Shown one piece after another: positions 50,873-59,387 of a DNA stretch of 64,000 nt. The notes under the pieces are model-generated. The model did no database searches. It was given only the letters and a program-made list of their open reading frames with translations, and had not been told where the DNA came from. Origin of the DNA: AC-32 sp963715575 (GTDB lineage Bacteria; Actinomycetota; Thermoleophilia; Gaiellales; Gaiellaceae). Each line of letters starts with the position of its first letter. The first letter of the stretch is position 1. Position numbers and translations under genes: made by a program. Location: contig OY970250.1 in assembly GCA_963715575.1 (NCBI GenBank), positions 372,001-436,000 of the forward strand, in the 5' to 3' direction.

Positions 50873-51189
50873 GCATGGACTTCAACAAGATGATGGAGCA
50901 GGTCCAGCAGATGCAGGCCCAGATGCAGCAGGCCCAGGAGGAGCTCAAGAACGAGACCGTCCAGGCAACCGCCGGGGGCGGGATGGTGACCGTCACGGCA
51001 ACCGGTGGGGGCGAGATCAAGGAGATCAAGATCGACCCGAAGGCGATCGACCCGGACGACCCGGAGATGCTCGAAGACATGGTGCTGGCCGCCGTCAACG
51101 AAGCGCTGCGCTCATCACAGAGCCTGATGGAATCGAAGCTCGGCCCCGCCCTCGGCGGGCTGCACGGGCTCGGCCTGCCGGGGCTCTAG
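50869..51189 (+). CDS. YbaB/EbfC nucleoid-associated protein
   Basis: A 106-residue DNA-binding protein: MDFNKMMEQVQQMQAQMQQA, a Gly-rich turn, GGEIKEIKIDPKAIDPDDPE and MLEDMVLAAVNEAL. It normally sits between dnaX and recR, as here except for one inserted gene. ATG overlaps the dnaX stop by 4 nt. Confidence 0.95.
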   Translation: MSMDFNKMMEQVQQMQAQMQQAQEELKNETVQATAGGGMVTVTATGGGEIKEIKIDPKAIDPDDPEMLEDMVLAAVNEALRSSQSLMESKLGPALGGLHGLGLPGL

Positions 51190-51605
51190 TGGACGGCCGG
51201 ATCGAAGCGCTGCGCCGCGTGCCGCTGTTCGCGGATCTCGGCGACGACGACCTGCGCTGTGTGGCGGAGGCGGTGAGCGAGGTCGAGGTGCCCGCCGGAC
51301 AGCTGCTCGTCCAGCCGGGCACTGCCGGGAGCGGGATGTTCTTCATCGCCGAGGGCACGGCGATCGTCGAGACGAAGCGCGACGAGATCGAGCTCGGCCC
51401 CGGCCAGTTCTTCGGCGAGCTCGCGCTGATGAGCGAGGACGCGACCCGTACGGCGCGCGTGCAGGCGAAGACCGACCTCCGCTGCCTCGCGCTCGACCGT
51501 GCCAGCTTCCGGACGCTGGTCGCCGAGCACCCGGAGGTCGCGGCCTCGCTGCTCGAGGTCGCGCTGGGCCGCCTGGCGGAGAACGCCGGCGTTTACGACG
51601 GGTGA
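51189..51605 (+). CDS. Stand-alone cyclic-nucleotide-binding domain protein
   Basis: A 138-residue CNB/cap-ED domain without a DNA-binding helix. It reads LRRVPLFADLGDDDLRCVAE, VPAGQLLVQPGTAGSGMFFI, then the phosphate-binding cassette GQFFGELALMSEDATRTARV with its Glu and Arg. It should bind cAMP or cGMP. GTG 51189 shares one base with the ybaB stop. Placement between ybaB and recR is unusual; the effect on DNA repair or replication is unknown. Confidence 0.88.
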   Translation: MDGRIEALRRVPLFADLGDDDLRCVAEAVSEVEVPAGQLLVQPGTAGSGMFFIAEGTAIVETKRDEIELGPGQFFGELALMSEDATRTARVQAKTDLRCLALDRASFRTLVAEHPEVAASLLEVALGRLAENAGVYDG

Positions 51606-51623
51606 CATAGGCACAATGGCCCG

Positions 51624-52214
51624 GTGTTCAGCCCGTCGGTCGAGAATCTCGTCGCGCAGCTGACCCGCCTGCCGAGCGTGGGCCAGCGCACCGCGCAGCG
51701 GCTCGCGTTCCACCTGCTGAGCGTGCCCAAGGAGGAGGCGCTCGCCCTGGCCCGTGCGCTCGAGGAGGTGAAGGAGCGCGTCCGCTTCTGCAACGAGTGC
51801 GGGAACCTGACCGAGGACGAGACCTGCGAGATCTGCCGCGACGAGCGGCGCGACCACACGATCGTCTGCGTCGTCGAGCAGCCCGCCGACCTGATCTCGG
51901 TCGAGCGCACGCACGAATACCGCGGCCTCTACCACGTGCTCGGCGGCTCGCTCTCGCCGCTCGACGGCGTCGAGCCGGAGCACCTGCGCATCGACCAGCT
52001 GCTCGGCCGCGTCGAGCGCAACGGCGTCGAGGAGGTCGTGCTCGCGACGAACCCGAACATGACCGGTGAGGCGACCGCCGCCTTCCTCGCCGACCGCCTT
52101 CGCGGCCGCGTGCGCGTCACCCGTTTGGCGAGCGGACTGCCCGTCGGCGCCGATCTCGAGTACGCCGACGAGGTCACGCTCGGCAGGGCGCTGTCGGGCC
52201 GCCGCGAAATGTGA
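51624..52214 (+). CDS. recR: Recombination mediator protein RecR
   Basis: A 196-residue RecFOR-pathway protein. It has LTRLPSVGQRTAQRLAFHLL (helix-hairpin-helix), the zinc finger CNECGNLTEDETCEICRD, and a Toprim domain (VEQPADLISVERTHEYRGLY, YHVLGGSLSPLDG). It loads RecA on gapped DNA with RecO. GTG start, preceded by CACAAT 6 nt upstream, a near match to the leaderless pattern. Confidence 0.96.
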   Translation: MFSPSVENLVAQLTRLPSVGQRTAQRLAFHLLSVPKEEALALARALEEVKERVRFCNECGNLTEDETCEICRDERRDHTIVCVVEQPADLISVERTHEYRGLYHVLGGSLSPLDGVEPEHLRIDQLLGRVERNGVEEVVLATNPNMTGEATAAFLADRLRGRVRVTRLASGLPVGADLEYADEVTLGRALSGRREM

Positions 52215-52217
52215 ACC

Positions 52218-52223
52218 TAGACT
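52218..52223 (+). promoter_or_regulatory. -10 hexamer TAGACT for aspartokinase
   Basis: Seven nt before GTG 52231. Confidence 0.5.
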
Positions 52224-52230
52224 TCCCGTC

Positions 52231-53481
52231 GTGACCACCACTGAGTTCGAGCCGCTTCCCGATCTCGCGGCCGCCGAGCCGAGTGCGGGCACGCTCGTAA
52301 TGAAGTTCGGCGGCTCCTCGGTCGCCGACCCCGGGAAGATCAAGGACGTCGCCCGCCGGCTCGTCGAGATGCAAGCGGCCGGCAACCGCGTCGTGGCCGT
52401 GCTCTCGGCGATGGGCGACTCGACCGACGACCTCGTCCGCCTCGCCTACGAGGTCTCGGCGAGACCGAAGCCGCGCGAGCTGGACATGCTGATCTCGGTC
52501 GGTGAGCGGATCTCCTGCGCGCTCGCCGCGATGGCGATCCACGACCTCGGCGCCGAGGCGATCAGCCTCACGGGCTCGCAGGCCGGGATCGTGACCGACA
52601 CCGTCCACGGCCGCGCCAAGATCGTCGACGTCCGGGCGCGCCGCATCCACGAGGCGCTCGACCAGGACAGGATCGTGCTCGTCGCCGGCTTCCAGGGCGT
52701 CTCCACCGACTTCGACATCACCACGCTCGGCCGCGGCGGCTCCGACACGACCGCCGTCGCGCTGGCGGCCGCGCTCGGCGCCGAGGTCTGCGAGATCTAC
52801 ACGGACGTCGAGGGCGTCTTCACGGCCGACCCGCGGCTCGTGCCCGAGGCGCGCAAGCTGCACGCGGTCAGCTTCGAGGAGATGCTCGAGCTGGCCGCCT
52901 CGGGCGCGAAGGTGCTGCAGGTACGCTCGGTCGAGATCGCGCGCAGCCACCATGTCAAGCTGCACGTCCGCCCCTCCTACTCGCCGGCGGACGGCACCTG
53001 GATTCGCGAGGAGGACGATCGGATGCTCGAGAAGGCGCTCATCTCCGGAGTCACGCACACGCGCGAGGAGACGCTCTACCGCGTCGAGGGCACGACCGCC
53101 GCGCAGCTGTTCGCGGCGCTCGCGGACGCGAGCGTGAACGTGGACACGATCGTCCAGACGGGACCGGAGATCGTCTTCTCGGCGCCTGCCGACGACCGCG
53201 ACGCGGCCGTTGAGGTGCTCGACGGGCTCGGCGTGCAGTGGAGCGCGCGCGACGACCTCGGCAAGGTGAGCGTGATCGGCGCGGGCATGAAGAGCCACCC
53301 GGGCGTGGCGGCGAAGGCGTTCGCGACGCTCGCCGAGGCCGGGATCGAGCCCGAGGTCGTGACGACCTCGCCGATCAAGATCGCCTGCCACGTGCGCACC
53401 GACGAGGTCGACACGGCCGTCGCGGTGCTGCACCGGGCCTTCGAGCTCGACGCGCCCGAAGCGGAGCGCCAGCATGCCTAG
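52231..53481 (+). CDS. ask: Aspartokinase
   Basis: A 416-residue aspartate kinase, first step of lysine, threonine, methionine and diaminopimelate synthesis. It has VMKFGGSSVADPGKIKDVA, the catalytic/aspartate loop GFQGVSTDFDITTLGRGGSD, and YTDVEGVFTADPRLV. Two C-terminal ACT domains (from about 260) allow feedback control. GTG 52231 is 7 nt after TAGACT. It overlaps asd by 8 nt, so both are coupled. Confidence 0.96.
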   Translation: MTTTEFEPLPDLAAAEPSAGTLVMKFGGSSVADPGKIKDVARRLVEMQAAGNRVVAVLSAMGDSTDDLVRLAYEVSARPKPRELDMLISVGERISCALAAMAIHDLGAEAISLTGSQAGIVTDTVHGRAKIVDVRARRIHEALDQDRIVLVAGFQGVSTDFDITTLGRGGSDTTAVALAAALGAEVCEIYTDVEGVFTADPRLVPEARKLHAVSFEEMLELAASGAKVLQVRSVEIARSHHVKLHVRPSYSPADGTWIREEDDRMLEKALISGVTHTREETLYRVEGTTAAQLFAALADASVNVDTIVQTGPEIVFSAPADDRDAAVEVLDGLGVQWSARDDLGKVSVIGAGMKSHPGVAAKAFATLAEAGIEPEVVTTSPIKIACHVRTDEVDTAVAVLHRAFELDAPEAERQHA

Positions 53482-54406
53482 GGTCGCGGTTGTCGGGGCA
53501 ACCGGTGCGGTCGGCCGCGTCGTGGTCGAGCTCCTGCCCGAGCGCGGCTTCGACGACGTGCGCCTGTTCGCGTCGGCTCGCTCGGCCGGGAGCGAGGTCG
53601 ACGGCCGGGTGATCGAGGAGGCCACGCCCGAGGCGCTCGCCGCGGGCGACCTCGACCTCTGCCTCTTCTCGGTCGGCTCCCGCGCGAGCCGCGAGCTCGT
53701 CCCGCACGCGGTGCGCGGCGGCGCGGTCTGCGTCGACAAGTCCGAGGCCTTCCGCCTGCAGGACGGCGTGCCCCTCGTCGTGCCCGAGGTGAACGGCGAG
53801 CGGGCGGTCGAGCACGACGGCGTCGTGGCCAACCCGAACTGCTGCACGATCCCGCTGACGCTCGTGCTGAAGCCGCTGCACGACGCGGTCGGCCTGCGCG
53901 CCGTGCGCGTCGCCACCTACCAGTCGGCCTCGGGCAAGGGCGCCCAGCGGCTGCAGCAGCTGCTCGACGAGCCGCAGGCCGAGCACGACCTGTCCGCCGA
54001 CTGGGACTTCGACGGCGAGGAGTTCGACGAGGAGGTCAAGCTGCGCGAGGAGACGCGCAAGATCCTCGAGCTGCCCGCGCTGCCGGTGAGCGCGACCTGT
54101 GTTCGCGTGCCGGTGCCGGTCGGGCACGCCGAGTCGGTGTGGCTCGAGACGGAGGAGCCGCTCGACCCTTCGCGCGCGCGTGAGCTACTCGCCGCGGCGC
54201 CTGCCGTGCGGGTCGAGGACGTCCCGACCCCAGGCCTGGCGGCCGGCGGTGACGAGGCGCTCGTCGGCCGCATCCGCCGCGACCCGGCCGCAGAGAACAG
54301 CCTCGCGCTGTTCATCGCCTGCGACAACCTGCGCAAAGGCGCGGCCCTGAACGGGATCCAGATCGCCGAGCTCGTGCTCTCGCAGCAGCCGGCTGCGGCC
54401 CGATAG
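53474..54406 (+). CDS. asd: Aspartate-semialdehyde dehydrogenase
   Basis: A 310-residue NADP-dependent dehydrogenase, next step after aspartokinase. It starts RVAVVGATGAVGRVVVELL and has the catalytic Cys in NPNCCTIPL, and YQSASGKGAQRLQQLL. The family His-bearing motif reads VPVPVGHAESVW. Slightly short (about 330-345 usual). Overlaps the aspartokinase end. Confidence 0.95.
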   Translation: MPRVAVVGATGAVGRVVVELLPERGFDDVRLFASARSAGSEVDGRVIEEATPEALAAGDLDLCLFSVGSRASRELVPHAVRGGAVCVDKSEAFRLQDGVPLVVPEVNGERAVEHDGVVANPNCCTIPLTLVLKPLHDAVGLRAVRVATYQSASGKGAQRLQQLLDEPQAEHDLSADWDFDGEEFDEEVKLREETRKILELPALPVSATCVRVPVPVGHAESVWLETEEPLDPSRARELLAAAPAVRVEDVPTPGLAAGGDEALVGRIRRDPAAENSLALFIACDNLRKGAALNGIQIAELVLSQQPAAAR

Positions 54407-54464
54407 GCCGTACTCCGGTCGAACGCTCAAGCCGCGCGCGGAAAATCCCGATACCTGCCGAGAT

Positions 54465-54935
54465 ATGCGGCCGGCACGACTCGACCACACCTTTTTCGAC
54501 AACGAGCCCCGCTCGCACCTGGGCGCCTTGCTGTTGCGCAAGGGCCTGGTCACGAACGAGGAGCTCGACCAGGCGCTCGAGCAGCGCCGGCAGGGCGAGT
54601 TCCTCGGCGAGGCGCTCGTGCGGCTGCGCTTCTGCTTCGAGAACGACATCGCCCGCGTGCTCGCCGAGCAGGCCGGCGTCGAGTTCATCGACATCGGCAT
54701 CACCTCGGTCGACCACCGGGCCGTCGGCCTCCTTCAATGGGAGCAGGCGCAAATGCTGCGGGCGATCCCCGTCCGCCTCCATCCCGACGGTGACGTCTCG
54801 GTGGCCGTCGCCGACCCCACCGACGACACCCTGCTGCCGACGCTCAGGCTCGCGACGGGACATCCCGTCCGGCTGCTCGTGACGACGCCCACGGCCCTCC
54901 GGGCCGCCTGGGCGACTGCGTACCCGCAGCGCTAG
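54465..54935 (+). CDS. Stand-alone MshEN/GspE N-terminal domain protein
   Basis: A 156-residue protein matching the N-terminal domain of type II/IV secretion ATPases: HLGALLLRKGLVTNEELDQA, EFLGEALVRL, then FIDIGITSVDHRAVGLL and VAVADPTDDTLLPTLRLATG. The ATPase domain is absent. MshEN-type domains can bind cyclic di-GMP, which would link it to the GGDEF/HD-GYP protein, but the binding motif is not certain here. Overlaps the convergent acetyltransferase by 4 nt. Confidence 0.78.
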   Translation: MRPARLDHTFFDNEPRSHLGALLLRKGLVTNEELDQALEQRRQGEFLGEALVRLRFCFENDIARVLAEQAGVEFIDIGITSVDHRAVGLLQWEQAQMLRAIPVRLHPDGDVSVAVADPTDDTLLPTLRLATGHPVRLLVTTPTALRAAWATAYPQR

Positions 54936-55558
54936 GGGCGACGCGGCTCGAGCACCGGCTCAGGCAGCAGCGCGTCCTTCAGCGCCCGCAGTACCTTGGC
55001 GCGCTTGCCTTCCAGGACCGGCACGAGCCCGCCGAGCTCCAGCCGCGCCAGCTCGACGGGGCCCGAGGAGCGGATCGGCCGGAAGCCGAAGTCGGCCAGG
55101 AAGTCATGTGGAAAGACCGTGCGGTGGACGAGGAAGCGCTCGTAGTCGGACTCGCCCTCGGGGTAGCGGTACGCGAACGTCTCGAGCGCTGCAGCGCCCT
55201 TGTCCTTCGCCTCGCCGATCGCGGCGAGGAAGAGTGACTGCAGCACCCACGGGCTCGAGCGGTCGACCAGGTAGGCGCACGTGACGAGCACGGCGTCGTC
55301 CGACGGCGGGCCCGCGGGCAGCTCGGCGGCGCGCGGGAAGAGCCGCGCCGCGCCGTACTGCATCGAGCCGAGCGCGTGACCGTCGTCGTCGTAGTAGATC
55401 GTCCCCCAGGCGCCGAACTCGGTCTCGGCCTTCTCGATCCAGCGGTGCTTGTCGCGCTCGCGGCCGCCGGTGCGCGACTGCCACCACATGCAGCTGTGGC
55501 AGACGGTCGGCGCGTGCTCGAGCGTCGCGCCGGTCAGACCGGCGATGCGGACGCTCAT
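54932..55558 (-). CDS. GNAT-family acetyltransferase-like protein
   Basis: A 208-residue protein. It has TVCHSCMWWQSR near the start, AWGTIYYDDDGHALGSMQYG and LFLAAIGEAKDKGAAALETF, where a GNAT fold would place the acetyl-CoA loop, then FLADFGFRPIRSSGPVELAR. The N-terminal CHSC is unusual. Last gene of the seven-gene minus-strand operon; its GTG overlaps the Asp23 stop. Confidence 0.75.
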   Translation of the reverse strand: MSVRIAGLTGATLEHAPTVCHSCMWWQSRTGGRERDKHRWIEKAETEFGAWGTIYYDDDGHALGSMQYGAARLFPRAAELPAGPPSDDAVLVTCAYLVDRSSPWVLQSLFLAAIGEAKDKGAAALETFAYRYPEGESDYERFLVHRTVFPHDFLADFGFRPIRSSGPVELARLELGGLVPVLEGKRAKVLRALKDALLPEPVLEPRRP

Positions 55559-55845
55559 GCAACCTCGTCGATCACGACGTCCACGGCCCTCGGCCGCGAG
55601 CCCGCCATCCGCTCGAGGTAATCGGCCACCCGGCGCTGCACCTCCGCGCCGACCTCCTGCGCCGCCGCTCCGGGCGCGAGCTCGAGGTGGAGCTCCACGC
55701 GCACGCCGTCCTCCACGCTGATGCGGACGGCGCCCTGCCGCGGCAGCCTGCCCTCGACCAGCCCGGCGACACCTTCGACCTCCCGCGCGGCGTCGGCCGC
55801 GTACCTGGCGAGCACGTCGTCGGCAATGCTCGCAATCCCTTCCAT
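55555..55845 (-). CDS. Asp23/Gls24-family envelope stress protein
   Basis: A 96-residue protein: SIADDVLARYAADAAREVEG, VAGLVEG, VRISVEDGVRVELHLELAPG, and VQRRVADYLERMAGSRP with a final VDVVIDEV strand, the Asp23 (DUF322) pattern. Such proteins lie at the membrane or support envelope stress responses. ATG 55845 touches the phosphoesterase end; the stop overlaps the acetyltransferase start. Confidence 0.85.
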   Translation of the reverse strand: MEGIASIADDVLARYAADAAREVEGVAGLVEGRLPRQGAVRISVEDGVRVELHLELAPGAAAQEVGAEVQRRVADYLERMAGSRPRAVDVVIDEVA

Positions 55846-56651
55846 CAGCCGGATTCTAGGATCAGCTCGGTCGCCTCCGGGCGCGCGAGGAAGCGGAAGG
55901 GGACGAAGGTCGTGCCCAGGCCGGCGGAGAGGTGCAGCGTGGCCGCCGGCCGCCGGTAGAGGCCGCGGATGTAGCTCCAGCGGATATGCGCGAGCCGCAG
56001 CCGCCCACCGGGCCAGGGGAGACAGATCTGGCCCGCGTGCAGGTGGCCCGAGAGGACGAGGTGGAACGCGCCCTCCGGCAGCCGGTCGATCACGTCCGGG
56101 AAGTGGCAGAGCAGGATCCGCAAGTCGGCACTCTCGTCCACCAGCCGCTCCGGCTGCGACAGGCGGCGCCGGAAGGTCCGCGGGTCGACGCCGGCGATCT
56201 GGACGCGGCGGCCGCGCAGCTCGATCGTGCGCGAGTCGTCCGCGAGCAGCGTGGCCGGCTCGAGGTCGGCGACGGCGGCGGGATGCGAGAACGGGTCGCG
56301 CGTCGAGGCGAAGTCGTGGTTGCCGAGCACCGCGAAGCAGCGCGGCAGTCGCGCCAGCAGCGCCCGCAGCCATGGCTCGCCGCCGGGGCGCGAAAGCAGG
56401 TCGCCGCTGATCAGCGTCAGGTCGGGCTGTCGTTGTTCGACCCAATCGACCGCGCGCTCGACGGCCGTCACGCCGCGCGACGGGACGCCCAGGTGGAAGT
56501 CGGAGAGGTGCGCGATCCGCAGCCCTTCGAGCTCGGGCGGCAGGCCCGGCAGCGCGCACGGCAGCGTCTCGAGCCGTACCCAGCCGGCCTCGAAATGCCC
56601 CCACGCCAGGCCGGCCGCCGCCGCGGCGCCGCCGAGCCTGATCAGACGCAA
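55845..56651 (-). CDS. Membrane-associated metallophosphoesterase
   Basis: A 268-residue calcineurin-like phosphoesterase. The N-terminus has a short hydrophobic stretch. Metal motifs are IAHLSDFHLG, ISGDLLSR, VLGNHDFAS, LLCHFPD and LSGHLHAGQ. Similar to YkuE/YaeI-type enzymes. TTG 56651 directly follows the CCG-domain gene. Confidence 0.9.
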   Translation of the reverse strand: MRLIRLGGAAAAAGLAWGHFEAGWVRLETLPCALPGLPPELEGLRIAHLSDFHLGVPSRGVTAVERAVDWVEQRQPDLTLISGDLLSRPGGEPWLRALLARLPRCFAVLGNHDFASTRDPFSHPAAVADLEPATLLADDSRTIELRGRRVQIAGVDPRTFRRRLSQPERLVDESADLRILLCHFPDVIDRLPEGAFHLVLSGHLHAGQICLPWPGGRLRLAHIRWSYIRGLYRRPAATLHLSAGLGTTFVPFRFLARPEATELILESG

Positions 56652-57551
56652 CTACGCCTCGAGCTTCTCGACGACCGGCTCCACCGAGACGACGTGACGC
56701 TTGAATCGCAGCTCGGACTCCTCGAGCCCGGCCGCCACCCCGATCAGCTGCGAGAGGTGCAGGATCGGCATCGCGAAGTCCTTGCCCGTCGACTTCTTCA
56801 GCTTCGACTGCCACGCGTCGAGCGAGAGGTGGCAGAGCGGGCAGGGCGTCACGATCGCGTCGGCGCCCGCCTCGCTGGCCTGCTCGATCGGCTGGATCAG
56901 CTCGCCGAGCGCGGTCTCCTCGCGCGCCTGAATAATCGGGAAGCCGCAGCACTTGATCTTGGCGGGGTAGTCGACCGGCTCACCGCCGCAGGCCTCGATG
57001 ATCGCCTCCAGCGACCACGGCTTGTCCGAGTCCTCGAAGCCGAGCACCTTCGACGGCCGCAGGATCTGACAGCCGTAGAAGGGCGCGATCTTGAGGCCCT
57101 TCAAGCCCTTGTGCGCGACAGTCTTCAGCTGCTCGTAGCCGTCACCCTCGGCGATCAGCCAGAGCAGGTGCTTGACCTCGACAGTGCCCGCGTACGGCGG
57201 GGCGCCGACGGTCTCGAGGTTCGCGCTCACGCGCGCGCGCAGCTCGTCGTCGTTCTTGAGCTGCCAGTTCGCCTGCCGCAGGTTGAGCGTGCAGACGTTG
57301 CAGATCGTCATCAGCGTGTCGCACCCCGTCGCCTCGGCATAGGCCAGGATGCGCGCGTTCAGGTGCAGGTAGTAGTCGGGCTCGGCCTCGTGGATGTCGC
57401 CGGCGCCGCAGCAGGTGACCGACTCGAGCTCGTCCAGCTCGAATCCGAGCTGCGGCGCGAGCGCCTGCGTCGAGATGTCGAGCTCCTTCGCCGAGAGCGA
57501 GGCGAGGCAGCCCTTGTAGTACGCGACGCGCTTGGGCTCAGTCGCCGCCAC
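56652..57551 (-). CDS. CCG-domain (HdrB-like) subunit of succinate dehydrogenase
   Basis: A 299-residue protein with two CCG domains: KGCLASLSAKE, VTCCGAGD, TLMTICNVCTLN, YGCQILRP, KIKCCGFP and TPCPLCHLSLD. These bind a non-cubane iron-sulfur cluster in heterodisulfide reductase B and in the SdhE-type anchor of some succinate:quinone reductases. With sdhA and sdhB in the same operon and no sdhC/sdhD present, it probably docks the enzyme to the quinone pool. Overlaps sdhB by 14 nt. Confidence 0.9.
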   Translation of the reverse strand: MAATEPKRVAYYKGCLASLSAKELDISTQALAPQLGFELDELESVTCCGAGDIHEAEPDYYLHLNARILAYAEATGCDTLMTICNVCTLNLRQANWQLKNDDELRARVSANLETVGAPPYAGTVEVKHLLWLIAEGDGYEQLKTVAHKGLKGLKIAPFYGCQILRPSKVLGFEDSDKPWSLEAIIEACGGEPVDYPAKIKCCGFPIIQAREETALGELIQPIEQASEAGADAIVTPCPLCHLSLDAWQSKLKKSTGKDFAMPILHLSQLIGVAAGLEESELRFKRHVVSVEPVVEKLEA

Positions 57552-58617
57552 TCTTGCCTCCTGACTGCTCGGGCGAGATCCGGCTCGCCGGTGCGTGATC
57601 GGGGTCGGCCTCGAGCACGTGCTCGATCATCGCGAGGCCCTTTTCGCCCTGGACGATCCCGGCCGCGCCCTCGCGGCCCTGCATGCGCACGAGGTCGTGC
57701 AGCGCCCGCGCCTCCTTGACGTCCTTCGCCACGTGCGGCGGGAACGGCGCCGGCACCTTGCCGTGCTTCGCGAGCTTGAGGGCGAAGCCGATCTGCTTGA
57801 CCGCTTCGACCGTCCCCTGGGTCTTCGGCACCAGCTCGGTCTCGCGCAGCCAGCCGGTCGTCTCGGCCGACTTGACGAACCACTTCGCGTGCTTGGCGCC
57901 CATGTCGTGGTCGACCTTCTGCTTGATCGACTCGGCGCCGAGCTTGGCGATCGCGTCGCGCGGGTCGACGCCCTTCGGGCAGCGCTCATTGCAGAAGTAG
58001 CAGCGCGTGCAGTCCCAGATCCCGTGCTCCTGGTTGTACTCGTTCAGCCGCGCGATGTCGGCCGCGTCGCGAACGTCGCCGACGAAGCGGAAGCCCTTGG
58101 CGAGCGCGGCGGGCCCGAGGAACTCCGGGTCGGACTCCATCGAGTTGCACTCCGAGACGCAGCAGCCGCACATGATGCAGAGCGCCTCCTTGTGAATCGC
58201 GTTCACCTGCTGCTGCGAGACGATGCGCTCCTTCTCCGCGACCTCGTCGTAGCCGGGGTCGAGCCACGGCTTCATCGCGCGGATCTTGTTCCAGAACGGC
58301 GCCATGTCCACGACCAGGTCCTTGAGCACGGGCATGTTCCCCATCGGCGCGATCGTCGGGACGTGGCCGGCTTCCACGATCGGCCGCATCGGCTCCTTGC
58401 AGGCAAGGATGGCGCGGCCGTCCATGCGCATTCCGCACGAGCCGCAGATCATCATGCGGCAGCTCTTGCGGTACGCGAGCGTGCCGTCGTGCTTGTCCTT
58501 GATCAGGTCGAGCACGTCGAGCAGGCAGGCCCACTCGGGCGCGTCGACCTCGTACTCGCGCAGCTCGCGCTCCCCGCGCTGCGGGTTGTAGCGCCAGATT
58601 TTCAGCGCGACGTCCAT
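57538..58617 (-). CDS. sdhB: Succinate dehydrogenase / fumarate reductase iron-sulfur subunit
   Basis: A 359-residue protein. The N-terminal 2Fe-2S ferredoxin domain has CRMMICGSCGMRMDG and a later Cys. The C-terminal domain has CIMCGCCVSECN and CTRCYFCNERCPKGVDP for the 4Fe-4S and 3Fe-4S clusters. About 100 extra residues follow the usual end, rich in Lys/Ala, a feature of the CCG-associated type. ATG 58617 overlaps the lipoprotein stop (TGATG). Confidence 0.93.
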   Translation of the reverse strand: MDVALKIWRYNPQRGERELREYEVDAPEWACLLDVLDLIKDKHDGTLAYRKSCRMMICGSCGMRMDGRAILACKEPMRPIVEAGHVPTIAPMGNMPVLKDLVVDMAPFWNKIRAMKPWLDPGYDEVAEKERIVSQQQVNAIHKEALCIMCGCCVSECNSMESDPEFLGPAALAKGFRFVGDVRDAADIARLNEYNQEHGIWDCTRCYFCNERCPKGVDPRDAIAKLGAESIKQKVDHDMGAKHAKWFVKSAETTGWLRETELVPKTQGTVEAVKQIGFALKLAKHGKVPAPFPPHVAKDVKEARALHDLVRMQGREGAAGIVQGEKGLAMIEHVLEADPDHAPASRISPEQSGGKSGGD

Positions 58618-59387
58618 CAACCCACCGTTTTCGTCAGGTCGACGACCGAGTCAGAGGGCGGGGCGCTGATCGCGACGGGCTTGCCGAAGTCGTGGAGCTC
58701 CATCGTCACCTTCGCGGCCTGCCGCCGGCCCGCGTGCTCGTCGTAGCGCACCTTGCGAATGTAGCCGTTCCCGTCGACCCAGACGTCCAGGGGCAGCGTC
58801 TTCACGCCGCTCTGCGAGATCACGCCCTGGACGGCCGTCCGGGTGGCTCCGCTCGCGCGCTGCGCGGCACGGTCGAGGTTCGCGGAGACGCTGTAGTGGG
58901 TCGTGTCCACCCCGCCGACCGACTCCGAGCCGATCTTGTCCACCGTCGAGGAGCCCTGCAGGTAGGCGAGCGCGTTCGCCGGCGTCGGGCTGGCGTCGAG
59001 GATCCCGCTCACGTCGGTGCTCCCCTGCGCGCTGCCGAGCGTCGTGAGGTTGAGCTTGATCCACTGCTTGTCCTGGGTGGTGGCCTGGGCGAAGGCCGGC
59101 GAGCGCAGGTAGAGGATGTCGCCGTCGACGAACGAGTCGACCGGGATCTCCCGCCCGCTCGCGTTCAGCTTCATCTTCAGCTCCCCGGTGCGCTGCTTGC
59201 TGTTGAAGATGCCGCTGCCGCTCCCGGACAGGCCCTGGGCCGACACCGCGAAGTCGGCTTCGAGGCTGCCGGTGCTCGCGGTCTTGGAGGCCGCTCGGGC
59301 GATGTCGTCGGGTGTGGCCGAAGAGCCGCCGCCACCGCCACACCCGGCCGCGACGAGCGCGACCGCTCCCAGCGCGAGGCGGCGCAT
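58617..59387 (-). CDS. Lipoprotein embedded in the sdh operon (LppX/LprG-like)
   Basis: A 256-residue lipoprotein: ATG 59387, lipobox LVAAGC at about 16, then a LolA/LppX-like beta fold (LEADFAVSAQGLSGSGSGIF, KMKLNASGREIPVDSFVDGD, and a late DVWVDGNGYIRKVRYD). LppX/LprG relatives carry lipids between membrane and wall. Both ends overlap neighbouring sdh genes in TGATG. Why it sits inside the succinate dehydrogenase operon is unknown. Confidence 0.85.
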   Translation of the reverse strand: MRRLALGAVALVAAGCGGGGGSSATPDDIARAASKTASTGSLEADFAVSAQGLSGSGSGIFNSKQRTGELKMKLNASGREIPVDSFVDGDILYLRSPAFAQATTQDKQWIKLNLTTLGSAQGSTDVSGILDASPTPANALAYLQGSSTVDKIGSESVGGVDTTHYSVSANLDRAAQRASGATRTAVQGVISQSGVKTLPLDVWVDGNGYIRKVRYDEHAGRRQAAKVTMELHDFGKPVAISAPPSDSVVDLTKTVG

